DNA of 64,000 nucleotides. Origin: Acidobacteriaceae bacterium (GTDB taxonomy: Bacteria; Acidobacteriota; Terriglobia; Terriglobales; Acidobacteriaceae). The DNA lies in assembly GCA_903642265.1 (NCBI GenBank), contig CAHJWN010000006.1, positions 18,608-82,607 on the forward strand. Direction: 5' to 3'. The notes under the pieces were generated by a model. It saw nothing but the letters and a program-made list of their open reading frames with translations. It made no database searches and was not told the DNA's origin. The translations under genes and the position numbers were made by a program. The first letter of the stretch is position 1, and every line of letters starts with the position of its first letter. Shown here one piece after another: positions 52,119 to 61,372 of the stretch.

Positions 52119-55100
52119 GTGACGCCTAAACTCCTACGCTCAACTCGTACTGCCCTGATTGCGCTGCTGCTGGTGCTGTTCTTTGCCCGGCAGAGTCTTG
52201 CACTTGGCACGCCGAAGCTTCTGAAGCAGTACGGCCGTCAAAGTTGGCAAAGCGATACCGGCCTTCCTCAGAACACCGTCTCTTCTGTCGTGCAGACAAG
52301 CGATGGGTACCTGTGGATGGCCACGGAGGGCGGCCTCGTGCGCTTCGACGGCCAGGACCTTCGCACGTTCGATTCTGGCAACACGCGCGAGATCCCAAGC
52401 GACTCAACTAACAGCCTGACCGCCGGCCCACGGGGCCAACTTTGGATCAGCACCTCTGGTGGTCTTGTTCGTCGCGACGGCAGCCACTTCACCCTGACGA
52501 CCACGGCTTCTGGTCTGCCTTCGAACATGGTTCGTTTTACACGTATTCTCCGCGACGGCCGTCTGCTCGTGGCAACTGCTGGTGGAGTCGCCGTCAGCGA
52601 TGCGGGCGGCTTCCATGCACTCAATGGATTGAACGGCGACATTACTCCCGAACTCGTCGCCGAGGATGCAAGTGGTACCTTGTGGCTCGCGAGTGGGCTG
52701 CAGCTCTTCTCGCTTCCGGTTGGCTCTGTAGGTCTATCGCAAATCGAGGTTGCAGCAGTGGGCGAGATCCGGTCGATTGCGTTCAATGCATCTGGTGACC
52801 TCTGGATCGGCGGCCGCAGCGGCCTCGCTGTCCTGCACCAGGGCAAAAACGTTCCGCTGAGCATACCTGGCAGCAACACCTTCAGCGTCACTTCCCTGCT
52901 GCCTGTATCAAGGGACGTTGTATGGATTGGCACCGATGCCGGACTGCAGCGATTCACGCGTGGCACGCTCGCTCACGTCGACAACCCTTCAAGCGTCACC
53001 TCAGGTCGAGTACTGCGACTCTTCTCGGATCGCGAAGGTGGAGTTTGGGTCGCCTACGATCTTGGTGTCAGCCGCATTCTTCCCAACAGCCCTGATCATC
53101 TGCAGGACCCCATCGACATCCCCGGTGTGCTTTCATTTGCGGAAGACAGTGAAGGAGATATGTGGTTCGGGACAGACGTTGGTGGAGCGACGATATTGCG
53201 TGAACAGGCATTCTCGACGATGACCACGCAGGATGGCCTCTCGAATGACTTTATCCGCGCCGTGTTTGAAGATCACTCCGGAACCATCTGGCTGGGCACC
53301 AACCGCGGCGGACTAAACCGCATTGCGGAAGGCAAAGTGTCCGCTGTCAGGGCTGGCAGGGGCAGTTTGTCAAGCAACGTGGTTCTCGCGCTCGCCGAAG
53401 CGCAAGGCGACCTTTGGATTGGTACAGCCGATGGCCTCAGCCGCATGCACAATGGCCGCTTGAAGCTGTTCACCACCGCAGACGGCTTGCCGGACGACTT
53501 TGTGCGATCGCTATACACCGATACTGACGGCTCTCTTTGGATTGGCACCCGTAACGGCCTCTCGCACTACGTTCTCGGCACCTTCACCTCGTACTCGCGG
53601 TTGGACGGTCTGGGGAGCGATCTTATCGGGAGCATACTCCGCGACCGCAATGGAACGCTTTGGGTTGGTACACTCAACGGCCTGAGTCGCTTCGACGGAA
53701 CCACGTTTCACAATCTTGCCGGCAATCCAGTCACAACAATGGCCGAAGATCACGAGGGCACGTTGTGGGTCGCCACGCATGCCTCCGGTCTGGCTCGCAT
53801 GCGACAAGGCGCCGCGCCTGTCACCATCGATTCAGCAAAGGCGGTCCTTCCCACTGAGATCTACAGCATTCTCGAATCAAGCGACAAGCAATCAGGCGAC
53901 AGCCTTTGGCTGGGCTCTTCAAAGGGTATCTTCCGCGTATCGCTCAGCGCATTGAATGCCTTCGTTGATCACCAGTCCAAAAACTTGACCGTTCAGGCGT
54001 TCGGCATCGCTGACGGCTTGAAGATCAGCGAGTGCAGCAGTGGCGGACATCCCGCAGCATGGCGTTTGAGCAACGGCACCCTCTGGTTCGCGACACTCCG
54101 GGGAGCAGCCTCGATTCGGCCTGGCGAAGACTATCAAAATGCCACCGCTCCGCCAACCACAATCGAGGACGTTCTAATCGACGATCAGCCCGTCCTTCCT
54201 GATCAAGCTTTAATTATTCAGCCCGGACACGATCGCATCGCCATTCATTTTGCTGGCCTCAGCTTCCGTGCCCCGCAAAAACTTCGCTTCCGTTACAGGC
54301 TGGAAGGTTTTGACAGTGACTGGATCGATGCTGGAACCCGCCGCACAGCCTTCTACACCAACCTGCCAGCCGCTGGTTATCGCTTTATCGTTCAATCGTC
54401 GCTTAGTAACGGCATATGGAGCGAGGTTCCCGCGGAGTTTCGCTTCACCATTCGGCCACACTTCTACCGAACCATCTGGTTCTACTGGTTCGTGCTTCTT
54501 TTCGTCGGGCTACTTGCCTGGTTGGTTTACCGGTCGCGTGTGCGCATCGTGGAAGCGCAGTATCAGGCAGTTCTTGCTGAACGTACTCGCATCGCGCGTG
54601 AGATCCACGATACGCTCGCGCAAGGCTACGTCGGCATCTCTGTCCAACTTGAAGTCGCTTCACGTCTTCTGCAGGTGTCAAAGGAAGCTGCGTCTAAACA
54701 ACTTGAAAGCACGAAGGAGTATGTCCGCAGTAGCCTGGAAGACGCGCGCAGCTCTATATGGAATCTTCGCTCACCAGGCGCTGAGTCGGAGACGCTTCCC
54801 GCCCGCCTGGCGTCCGCCGTTCGTTCATTTCAGCAGAGGACCGACGCTGATCCCACCCTCCGCTTCGATGTTCATGGGACCTTTCGTCCTCTGGACCGCC
54901 GCGTTGAAGATGAGATCCTCAAGATCACGCAGGAAGCGATGAACAACGCCATGCGCCACGCTTACGCTGCCACGATAACGGTCACGCTCACTTACAACAC
55001 AGATTGGCTGAATCTGACAGTCTCTGATGACGGCAAAGGCTTTGATCGGGCGGCTCCACGTGTGGGTCACTACGGCTTGACCGGGATGCATGAACGCGCC

Positions 55101-55202
55101 GCTGCAATCGGCGCTGAACTCGTGATCGAAAGTGGATTTGAAGCAGGCACCACGATCGAGGTAAAATCAAGACTCTCGGCCCGGCGAGACCAGTCAAGCT
55201 AA
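52119..55202 (+). CDS. Two-component sensor kinase with seven-bladed-propeller-type periplasmic domain
   Basis: A receptor kinase of about 1027 residues. After a signal-like helix (ALIALLLVLFFARQSLALG) come a dozen reg_prop-type repeats (each with DGYLWMATEGGLVRFDG-like patterns), forming one or two beta-propellers, then a Y_Y_Y domain (LRFRYRLEGFDSDWID), one membrane helix (TIWFYWFVLLFVGLLAWLVYRS) and a HisKA_3 kinase: His830 in RIAREIHDTLAQGYVG, NAMRHA, DDGKGFD and TGMHERAAAIG. Such sensors are common in saccharolytic Bacteroidetes and Acidobacteria. I use a GTG at 52119 giving a normal signal; GTG at 52047 is possible. The response regulator is separated by a glycosyltransferase gene. Confidence 0.9.
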   Translation: MTPKLLRSTRTALIALLLVLFFARQSLALGTPKLLKQYGRQSWQSDTGLPQNTVSSVVQTSDGYLWMATEGGLVRFDGQDLRTFDSGNTREIPSDSTNSLTAGPRGQLWISTSGGLVRRDGSHFTLTTTASGLPSNMVRFTRILRDGRLLVATAGGVAVSDAGGFHALNGLNGDITPELVAEDASGTLWLASGLQLFSLPVGSVGLSQIEVAAVGEIRSIAFNASGDLWIGGRSGLAVLHQGKNVPLSIPGSNTFSVTSLLPVSRDVVWIGTDAGLQRFTRGTLAHVDNPSSVTSGRVLRLFSDREGGVWVAYDLGVSRILPNSPDHLQDPIDIPGVLSFAEDSEGDMWFGTDVGGATILREQAFSTMTTQDGLSNDFIRAVFEDHSGTIWLGTNRGGLNRIAEGKVSAVRAGRGSLSSNVVLALAEAQGDLWIGTADGLSRMHNGRLKLFTTADGLPDDFVRSLYTDTDGSLWIGTRNGLSHYVLGTFTSYSRLDGLGSDLIGSILRDRNGTLWVGTLNGLSRFDGTTFHNLAGNPVTTMAEDHEGTLWVATHASGLARMRQGAAPVTIDSAKAVLPTEIYSILESSDKQSGDSLWLGSSKGIFRVSLSALNAFVDHQSKNLTVQAFGIADGLKISECSSGGHPAAWRLSNGTLWFATLRGAASIRPGEDYQNATAPPTTIEDVLIDDQPVLPDQALIIQPGHDRIAIHFAGLSFRAPQKLRFRYRLEGFDSDWIDAGTRRTAFYTNLPAAGYRFIVQSSLSNGIWSEVPAEFRFTIRPHFYRTIWFYWFVLLFVGLLAWLVYRSRVRIVEAQYQAVLAERTRIAREIHDTLAQGYVGISVQLEVASRLLQVSKEAASKQLESTKEYVRSSLEDARSSIWNLRSPGAESETLPARLASAVRSFQQRTDADPTLRFDVHGTFRPLDRRVEDEILKITQEAMNNAMRHAYAATITVTLTYNTDWLNLTVSDDGKGFDRAAPRVGHYGLTGMHERAAAIGAELVIESGFEAGTTIEVKSRLSARRDQSS

Positions 55203-55222
55203 GACACTTTTGGCCTGAGAAC

Positions 55223-55240
55223 GCCGTTTGGCAGAACGGC
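55223..55240 (+). terminator. Small hairpin after the sensor kinase gene
   Basis: GCCGTT and AACGGC form a six-base-pair stem with a TGGCAG loop, 20 bases after the stop at 55202. It is not followed by a T run; as a terminator it is weak, but it may separate the kinase from the glycosyltransferase. Confidence 0.35.
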
Positions 55241-55336
55241 ATCTTACGGGTGGCGTACAGATCCGTCTGGCGTATTGGTCGTAACAGCAACCTACGGGCA
55301 ATCAAGGTAACTCAGACATAGCTTAGAAGGGAGACC

Positions 55337-56497
55337 TTGTTGAAACTCTTGGTTGTGAGCCATGCCTGCACGACTCCTGTCAATCAGGGTTTTTATGCCA
55401 CCGTTGCTGAAGAGACGGGCTGGGACATAACTTTGGTAGTCCCCGAAACATGGATCAATCAATACAACGCAACTCCAAAGGTGGAAAGATGGCCTGCCTT
55501 CAAGGGAGGCATTCGTTCCGTTCCGGTGTGGAACTCCGGCAGCATCCCGTTGCACCTCTACAAGAGTCCGATGGTTGGAATATTGCGTGAAGAACGTCCC
55601 GATGCCATCTACGTTCACCATGAACCGTATGGTCTGGCAACCTCGCAGGTATTTCTCGCAAACAAATTTGTCGGTCAACGTCCAATAGGCTTCTATACCG
55701 CTCAAAACATATACAAGACGTATCCGATGCCAGTGCCATTGTTGGAACGCTATGTTGAAAAAACAGCCGCATTTTGCTTCCCCGTCACCGATGGCGCGTT
55801 AGAGGTCCTGCGACGCAAAGGTTATGAGGGCAAGGCGACCGTCCTTCCACTGCCGCTCGACAAAGAGGTATATCACCCAAACGCTGCCGGTGCGGCCAAG
55901 TGGCGAGCGGATCTGGCCATCTCGCCTGATACATTCGTGCTGGGCTATGTCGGCCGACTGGTTCAGGAAAAGGGCCTTGCCACCCTCTTCCATGCTGCTA
56001 CCGCCTTGAAGGGTACAGATTGGCGTTGTGTCCTAGCCGGAAGCGGGCCCGATGAGGCACATTTGCGGTCTCTGGTTGCGACACTCGGTTTGCAGGACAA
56101 CGTGATCTTTACAGGATTTATACCCCACGCCGAGGCGCCAGCGCTGCTGGCTATGTTTGATGTCCTGGTGTTGCCCTCGGAGACTCGTCCCAATTGGAAG
56201 GAACAATTTGGGCGGGTGATTATTGAGGCTAACGCTTGCGGAACCGCGGTAATCGGCACAGAGTCCGGCGAGATCGGCAACGTAATCAGAAAAACGGGTG
56301 GTGGGATTATCGTCCCCGAAGCGAATATCGCTGCGCTCAAACAAGCGATTTTGAAGTTGGCTGGCAACAAGGAATTGGTGCGCGAACTCGGACAAAGGGG
56401 CGCGGCAGCGGTCGCTGAATCTTACGACCAATCTAAACTTGCCCTAGAGTTTGCAGCGACAATCAGCGCTTCTCTGACGGAAAAAATCGACCACTAA
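55337..56497 (+). CDS. Glycosyltransferase family 4
   Basis: A 386-residue GT-B enzyme. The N-terminal VVSHACTTPVNQGFYATVAEETGWDITLVVP, then YVGRLVQEKGLATLFHAA, LAGSGPDEAHL and PSETRPNWKEQFGRVIIEANACGTAVIGTESGEI form the donor domain, with the EX7E-like E(Q)FGRVIIE. It begins with two TTG codons (55337 and 55340) after AGGGAG, an unusual start. It lies between a sensor kinase and its apparent response regulator and has no link to polysaccharide genes around it; by eye its codons look a little more AT-rich than neighbours. The sugar is unknown. Confidence 0.85.
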   Translation: MLKLLVVSHACTTPVNQGFYATVAEETGWDITLVVPETWINQYNATPKVERWPAFKGGIRSVPVWNSGSIPLHLYKSPMVGILREERPDAIYVHHEPYGLATSQVFLANKFVGQRPIGFYTAQNIYKTYPMPVPLLERYVEKTAAFCFPVTDGALEVLRRKGYEGKATVLPLPLDKEVYHPNAAGAAKWRADLAISPDTFVLGYVGRLVQEKGLATLFHAATALKGTDWRCVLAGSGPDEAHLRSLVATLGLQDNVIFTGFIPHAEAPALLAMFDVLVLPSETRPNWKEQFGRVIIEANACGTAVIGTESGEIGNVIRKTGGGIIVPEANIAALKQAILKLAGNKELVRELGQRGAAAVAESYDQSKLALEFAATISASLTEKIDH

Positions 56498-56619
56498 CTC
56501 GACAGCGATCTCTGGAACTGGAAGCGATAGTTTGGCCTAAGCGCGGTCGCTGGAACTATGTGTCGTCACAAACTGGAGTTGGCACCTATGATGGCCTAGG
56601 TCTACTTCAGAGGAAATGC

Positions 56620-57270
56620 ATGCTCGCGACGAATTCAGATACGGCAATCGGCACCATTCGTATTCTCATTGCGGAAGACCACCAGGTCGTCCGTCAGGGA
56701 TTCATCGCGCTGCTGAACATGGTCGATGGTCTCAGCATCGTTGCCGAAGCCGCTAACGGCCAGCAGGCCATTGACCTTTTCCGCCAGCATCGGCCTGACG
56801 TGACGTTGATGGACCTCCGCATGCCCGGCATAGGAGGTGTAGAGACCATCATCGCAATACGGCGGGAGTTTCCCGAAGCCCGCATCATCGTTCTCACCAC
56901 ATTTGATGGCGATGAAGACATCTTCCGCGCCATACAGGCAGGGGCCCGCGGTTACATGCTAAAGGGCATGAGCGTTGATGAATTGATTGATGCCATACAG
57001 ACCGTGCATCACGGCCGCTCAAGAATACCTGCAGCAGTCGCTGAACGTTTGGCCGAACGGCTCTCCGGTAACGCACTGACAGACCGCGAGACCGAAGTCC
57101 TTAGGACCATCGTCGCCGGTAAAAGCAACAAGGAGATTGCAGCCGCACTCTTTATCTCCGAAGCAACAGTCAAGACCCACATCAACAATCTTCTCAGCAA
57201 ACTCGGCGCAACCGACCGCACACAGGCCGCACGCATCGCGCTGCAGCGCGGCATCGTTCATCTTGATTGA
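56620..57270 (+). CDS. NarL/FixJ-family response regulator
   Basis: A 216-residue response regulator, intact in all key parts: an acidic pair (LIAEDHQ), phosphoacceptor Asp in VTLMDLRMPG, Thr in VLTTFDG, Lys in YMLKGMS, then a LuxR-type helix-turn-helix (LTDRETEVLRTIVAGKSNKEIAAALFISEATVKTHINNLLSKLGATDRTQA). It is the natural partner of the HisKA_3 sensor kinase two genes upstream, and would control genes when phosphorylated. I chose the ATG at 56620 with an AGAGGA close upstream; an earlier in-frame ATG at 56560 would add 20 residues outside the domain. The next feature is the convergent HU gene. Confidence 0.93.
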   Translation: MLATNSDTAIGTIRILIAEDHQVVRQGFIALLNMVDGLSIVAEAANGQQAIDLFRQHRPDVTLMDLRMPGIGGVETIIAIRREFPEARIIVLTTFDGDEDIFRAIQAGARGYMLKGMSVDELIDAIQTVHHGRSRIPAAVAERLAERLSGNALTDRETEVLRTIVAGKSNKEIAAALFISEATVKTHINNLLSKLGATDRTQAARIALQRGIVHLD

Positions 57271-57352
57271 GGGAGGGTCTGAACAAACTCCGGAACTGCT
57301 CGCCCGTCCCGTGGCAGGTTTTTAGCTCACCCGCATGGACCTACTCGTGGCT

Positions 57353-57622
57353 TTAGTCCAGGAGGTGTAATTCCTTGCCGGGCTTGAAGCGAACAGCCTT
57401 ACCCGGTGCAATGCTTACCTCGGCTCCGGTTCGGGGATTACGTCCGATGCCGGTCTTACGCGGCTTCACCGTGAACACACCGAAGCCCCGCAGTTCTATA
57501 CGCTCCCCGGTAATAAGCGTCTGCTTCATGCTGTCGAAGATTGCATCGACTGCTGATTCCGCCTTGGTCCGTGGCAAACCCGTCCGCTCGACAACTCGCT
57601 GTATGAGATCTTGCTTAATCAA
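57353..57622 (-). CDS. HU/IHF-family DNA-binding protein
   Basis: An 89-residue histone-like protein that bends DNA as a homo- or heterodimer. Typical features are MIKQDLIQRVVERTGLPRTKAESAVDAIFDSM helices, the RIELRGFGVFTVKPR strand and the arm sequence GRNPRTGAEVSIAPGKAVRFKPGKEL. The GRNPRTG motif contains the proline that intercalates DNA. It has a well-placed sigma70 promoter about 110 bases upstream. No operon partner; the sequence does not separate HU from IHF alpha/beta. Confidence 0.94.
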   Translation of the reverse strand: MIKQDLIQRVVERTGLPRTKAESAVDAIFDSMKQTLITGERIELRGFGVFTVKPRKTGIGRNPRTGAEVSIAPGKAVRFKPGKELHLLD

Positions 57623-57729
57623 GACGGAGGCGCCTTTCGCTGAACCCTGACCACGGCTTCTAAAGCAGCCGGCCCACCACGGCGAGCGCTCTCCGAAGTC
57701 GGTTAGCTTTTGCCGTAACGATTGTTCCG

Positions 57730-57758
57730 ATGGTAGAAATGACCGGGCCGATTGTCAA
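57730..57758 (-). promoter_or_regulatory. Sigma70-type promoter for the HU-family gene
   Basis: On the minus strand TTGACA (57758-57753) and TACCAT (57735-57730) are separated by 17 bases. The predicted start near 57723 leaves a leader of about 100 bases before the ATG at 57622. The match is strong for a -35 and fair for a -10. Confidence 0.55.
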
Positions 57759-57884
57759 TGGGGTTAAGCGTGCCGTAAGCTAAAGGTTTCCGATACCCAC
57801 ATCAATCTGAGCGCACAGCACAAGGTTCATTCTGCTTGCTTAGCGGCTGTCTAAGTACTTAATAGAAAAGGAACTCGACCTCTT

Positions 57885-58439
57885 ATGTCCATCAAAAGCG
57901 ACCGTTGGATTCGCGAACAGGCACGTGAACATGGAATGATCGAACCGTTCAGCGAGAAGCAGGTTCGCGACGGCGTCATCTCCTACGGCCTTTCGTCTTA
58001 CGGTTACGATCTTCGGGTCTCTGACGAGTTCAAGATCTTCACCAACGTGAACAGCGCCATCATCGACCCAAAAGCCTTCGACGAACGCTCCTTCGTTACA
58101 GTGCAGGCTTCCAGCGTCATCGTGCCTCCCAACTCGTTTGCACTTGCCCGGTCGATCGAGTACTTCAAAATTCCGCGTGATGTACTCACCATATGCGTCG
58201 GGAAATCGACTTACGCACGCTGCGGAATCATTGTCAACGTCACTCCGTTCGAACCTGAATGGGAGGGCTTCGTCACGCTCGAAATCTCTAACACTACCCC
58301 CCTGCCCGCAAGGATTTATGCCAACGAGGGCCTGTGCCAGATATTGTTTTTTCAATCGGACGAGATCTGCGAGGTCAGCTACGCCGATCGCAGGGGCAAA
58401 TATCAAAATCAAATAGGAATCGTATTACCGAAGTTGTAG
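57885..58439 (+). CDS. dcd: dCTP deaminase
   Basis: A 184-residue enzyme, converting dCTP to dUTP for thymidylate synthesis. The signature [23 protein letters not shown] and the following [26 protein letters not shown] are exactly of this family; the conserved Glu (TLEISN) acts as catalytic base, and the C-terminal [12 protein letters not shown] closes over the active site. An AAAGGAAC lies about a dozen bases before the ATG. It stands alone; no folate or thymidylate genes are close. Whether it is the dUTP-forming or bifunctional dUMP-forming type cannot be decided by eye. Confidence 0.96.
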   Translation: MSIKSDRWIREQAREHGMIEPFSEKQVRDGVISYGLSSYGYDLRVSDEFKIFTNVNSAIIDPKAFDERSFVTVQASSVIVPPNSFALARSIEYFKIPRDVLTICVGKSTYARCGIIVNVTPFEPEWEGFVTLEISNTTPLPARIYANEGLCQILFFQSDEICEVSYADRRGKYQNQIGIVLPKL

Positions 58440-58515
58440 TACTCTCTGTGTTAGCAATACAACATAAAGAAATTCATATCGGCCTCAAAACACACTGAGC
58501 AAAGGTCGTGCACGA

Positions 58516-59202
58516 ATGAATCTACTTACAGGTGAGTTGCGCGAGCGCTTAAGGCTTGTCGCTACCAACCCTATGCGGATCGCTGGACTTCAAGGCATCT
58601 ATGGCGACCCTTGTGGGATCGAGCTGATCCCGATTACTGTCTCTGAAGCGCTTTGTCTGAACAAAGATCCCATCGTTTTGATCGACTCTGGCTCAGTCAA
58701 GCCCCTGTTCGAGGTCATTGCCCGCGTTCGAACCTCCTGTCCTCGTGCCAGATTGGTTGTGATCGGTACCGATGCGGACGACACCTACATCGAGTGCGTG
58801 ATCGCTGCCGGAGCCAAGGGATTTGTCTCTGCCATCGCATCGCCAGAAGAATTCCGTACCGCACTCGATAACGTTCGCGACGGATCGATCTGGGCTCCTC
58901 GGCGCGTCCTCTCCCGCATCATCGGCAAGCAGCATGGCGAACGAGGCGGCACCTCACGGCAAATCCTGCCTAAGGTTCAACTCACTCCGCGGGAGACTGA
59001 AGTGCTCCGTCACCTCTTAGGTGGCAAAGCCAACCGTGAGATCGGTGCAAGACTCGGCATCGATCCCGGAACCGTTAAGGGTCACCTCCAACGGATCATG
59101 CGTAAAGCTGGCGTCGTCAACAGGGTGGAACTAACAATGTATGCCCTGCATTGCCAACCGGAGCCTGCGCCCGCACTGCTCAGTTTGCACAGCGGAGACT
59201 AA
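58516..59202 (+). CDS. LuxR-family regulator with partial receiver-like domain
   Basis: A 228-residue protein with a C-terminal LuxR helix-turn-helix (QLTPRETEVLRHLLGGKANREIGARLGIDPGTVKGHLQRIMRKAG) and an N-terminal half with receiver-like strands. Asp57 (IVLIDSGS) is in the phosphoacceptor position, but the acidic pair at the end of the first strand is lost (LVATNPM). The stretch KDPIVLIDSG ... RARLVVIGTDADDTY ... VIAAGAKGFVSA is receiver-like, so it may be a phosphorylation-independent regulator. Expressed alone, after dcd. A hairpin follows its stop, and the M61 peptidase gene is next. Confidence 0.8.
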   Translation: MNLLTGELRERLRLVATNPMRIAGLQGIYGDPCGIELIPITVSEALCLNKDPIVLIDSGSVKPLFEVIARVRTSCPRARLVVIGTDADDTYIECVIAAGAKGFVSAIASPEEFRTALDNVRDGSIWAPRRVLSRIIGKQHGERGGTSRQILPKVQLTPRETEVLRHLLGGKANREIGARLGIDPGTVKGHLQRIMRKAGVVNRVELTMYALHCQPEPAPALLSLHSGD

Positions 59203-59220
59203 GCCCATAATTGCTGCAAT

Positions 59221-59241
59221 CGGCCGCCCACCCGGCGGTCG
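59221..59241 (+). terminator. Stem-loop after the LuxR regulator
   Basis: CGGCCGCC pairs with GGCGGTCG (one G-T wobble) around a five-base CACCC loop, 18 bases after the stop at 59202, and is followed by ATTTA. A plausible intrinsic terminator with a weak T tract. Confidence 0.45.
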
Positions 59242-59331
59242 ATTTACGGCGTCCTGGAGCATCCCTCAAACGTCAAATGGCGTATTCTCACCTGACAGCC
59301 CTTTGAGTAAAGAGAGGATTCACTCACATTG

Positions 59332-61254
59332 ATGTCTAAGCCTGTCCCTCTGTCCAGCCTCGCCTTCCTGCCGCTCCTCGCACTCAGCTTTGGCAACTTT
59401 GCGCAGCAGGCCGCTGCAGAAGCATCGACGCCGATCCAGATCGCCGCCGACCTGTCCGAGGCCGGCCGAAAGATCTATCACGCGGAAGTTGAGATTCCGG
59501 TCAAGCCTGGTCCCATAACCTTGATTACGCCTCAATGGATTCCTGGCACGCATCGACCCACGCCCATCGTAGACTCAATTACCGGCGTGGTATTCACTGC
59601 AAATGGCGAGACGCTTCCCTGGCGTCGCGACAACGTCAACATGTTTGAGTACCACCTGACCATTCCCAGGGGCGTAACCAGCCTCCATGCCCATCTGGAC
59701 CTTATCAATCCGGGTCGTCAGACTACCCATCTCGCCGCATTCGAGTGGGACGGTCTGCTTCTCTACCCCGCCAACATTCCTGTCGCAAAGATTCTGATTC
59801 AGCCCTCCGTGACCGTGCCCACCGGCTGGGGAATCGGGACTGCTCTCACACCCGAGGGTGCTCTCACCTCCGGCACCGGAACGTCAACCCAACGCTTCGC
59901 CGTCACCACAGTCGAGCAGCTGGAAGATTCGCCGGTAGACACAGGCCTCTACTTCCACGAATTTGCACTCGCGCCTGAGATCAAGCCCGCCCACTTCATC
60001 GATGTCGTTTCTGATGAGCCCGGCGATTGTGATCTCCGCCCAGCCACCATCGCCGAGATCAACAATCTCGTTCGTGAAGCCGATGCAATGTACAAGTCGC
60101 ACCACTACAACCAGTACCATCTATTGCTTACCCTTACCGACACCACTGGCGGCATGGGCCTCGAACACGGCCAGTCCTCGGACAACGGAGTCGGCGAAAA
60201 AGATTTCTCTGATGATGCTCATCAACTTGGTGTAGCCGACCTCCTCTCCCATGAGTTCACCCACTCCTGGAACGGCAAGTATCGTCGTCCCGCGCGCCTG
60301 TATCAGCCGGACTTCGCCACCGCGCAACAGGGCGATCTGCTCTGGGTCTATGAAGGCATGACGCAGTACCTCGGCAACGTTCTGGCTGCCCGTTCCGGAC
60401 TCAAGAACCAGCAGCAGTACCGCGAAATGCTTGCGTTGTCCGCCGCTCAGCTTGACTACAAGTCGGGTCGCGAGTGGCGCTCTACCGAAGACACCGCCAT
60501 CGCATCCAGCATTTTGCGCGGGGGCACCGCATCCTGGTCAAATTGGAAACGTGGCCAGGACTATTACCAGGAGGGCGAGCTTCTGTGGCTCGATGCCGAC
60601 ACTCTCATCCGCAAGCTCACTGAAAATAAAAAGTCTCTTAACGATTTCGAAGCAATTTTCCTTGGCAAGGGAGGCAATACCGGCCCGCTCATCGTTCCGT
60701 ATGAGCGGCCTGAACTCATCGCCGATCTCAACCAAGTCGTACCCTACGACTGGGCGAAGTTTCTTCATGATCGAATCGACAACATCAACCCGCACGCAGA
60801 CTTCGCTGGTATTGAGCAAGGCGGCTACAAGCTGGTCTACACCGACACGCCTTCCGATGCCCAGAAGACCTTGTCAGCCTCCGGGGGCCGTCGTGGAGGC
60901 GGAGCAGGCTTCAACGGCTGGTACTCGCTTGGCTTCAATGCAATGGCAGACGGTACCCTCGTCGATGTCCGTTTTCACGGCCCCGCCGATCAAGCGAAGC
61001 TTTCGCCTGGTTTGAAGATCTACGCTGTTAACGGTAAGACTTTCTCGTCCGAAAACCTGAAAGCCGCGTTGAAAGCTGCAAAAGGTGCCACGGAGCCGAT
61101 CCATCTTATCCTCGAACAGGATGGCTTCGTCACAACGGCTGACATCAATTACCACGATGGCGAACGATACCCAACCATGGTCCGGGTGGAAGGCACGCCT
61201 GCCTACCTGGACGACATAACCAGGCCGCTCACCACTCCACCAGCAATCAAGTGA
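59332..61254 (+). CDS. M61-family metallopeptidase (glycyl aminopeptidase-like) with PDZ domain
   Basis: A 640-residue secreted peptidase. The signal peptide (LAFLPLLALSFGNFAQQAAAEA) leads to a beta-rich N-terminal domain, the zinc motif HEFTH (residues 307-311, in LSHEFTHSWNGKYRRPA), third ligand Glu near 341 (VYEGMTQYLG), and a C-terminal PDZ-like domain (GWYSLGFNAMADGTLVDVRFHGPADQAKLSPGLKIYAVNGKTF). Members cleave N-terminal glycine or small residues. The start is ATG 59332 (a TTG directly upstream is an alternative). It follows the LuxR gene; mnmA follows after about 118 bases. Confidence 0.93.
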   Translation: MSKPVPLSSLAFLPLLALSFGNFAQQAAAEASTPIQIAADLSEAGRKIYHAEVEIPVKPGPITLITPQWIPGTHRPTPIVDSITGVVFTANGETLPWRRDNVNMFEYHLTIPRGVTSLHAHLDLINPGRQTTHLAAFEWDGLLLYPANIPVAKILIQPSVTVPTGWGIGTALTPEGALTSGTGTSTQRFAVTTVEQLEDSPVDTGLYFHEFALAPEIKPAHFIDVVSDEPGDCDLRPATIAEINNLVREADAMYKSHHYNQYHLLLTLTDTTGGMGLEHGQSSDNGVGEKDFSDDAHQLGVADLLSHEFTHSWNGKYRRPARLYQPDFATAQQGDLLWVYEGMTQYLGNVLAARSGLKNQQQYREMLALSAAQLDYKSGREWRSTEDTAIASSILRGGTASWSNWKRGQDYYQEGELLWLDADTLIRKLTENKKSLNDFEAIFLGKGGNTGPLIVPYERPELIADLNQVVPYDWAKFLHDRIDNINPHADFAGIEQGGYKLVYTDTPSDAQKTLSASGGRRGGGAGFNGWYSLGFNAMADGTLVDVRFHGPADQAKLSPGLKIYAVNGKTFSSENLKAALKAAKGATEPIHLILEQDGFVTTADINYHDGERYPTMVRVEGTPAYLDDITRPLTTPPAIK

Positions 61255-61372
61255 TGGGCGCAGGATGTCCCACTCTCATCAGCTATTTTTTGGGGGTGGG
61301 CATCGAGATCGGCTGAACTTCGTCTCCCAACCTCACCACCCGCCAATCTTCAAAACCAGTATCATTGAAGAG

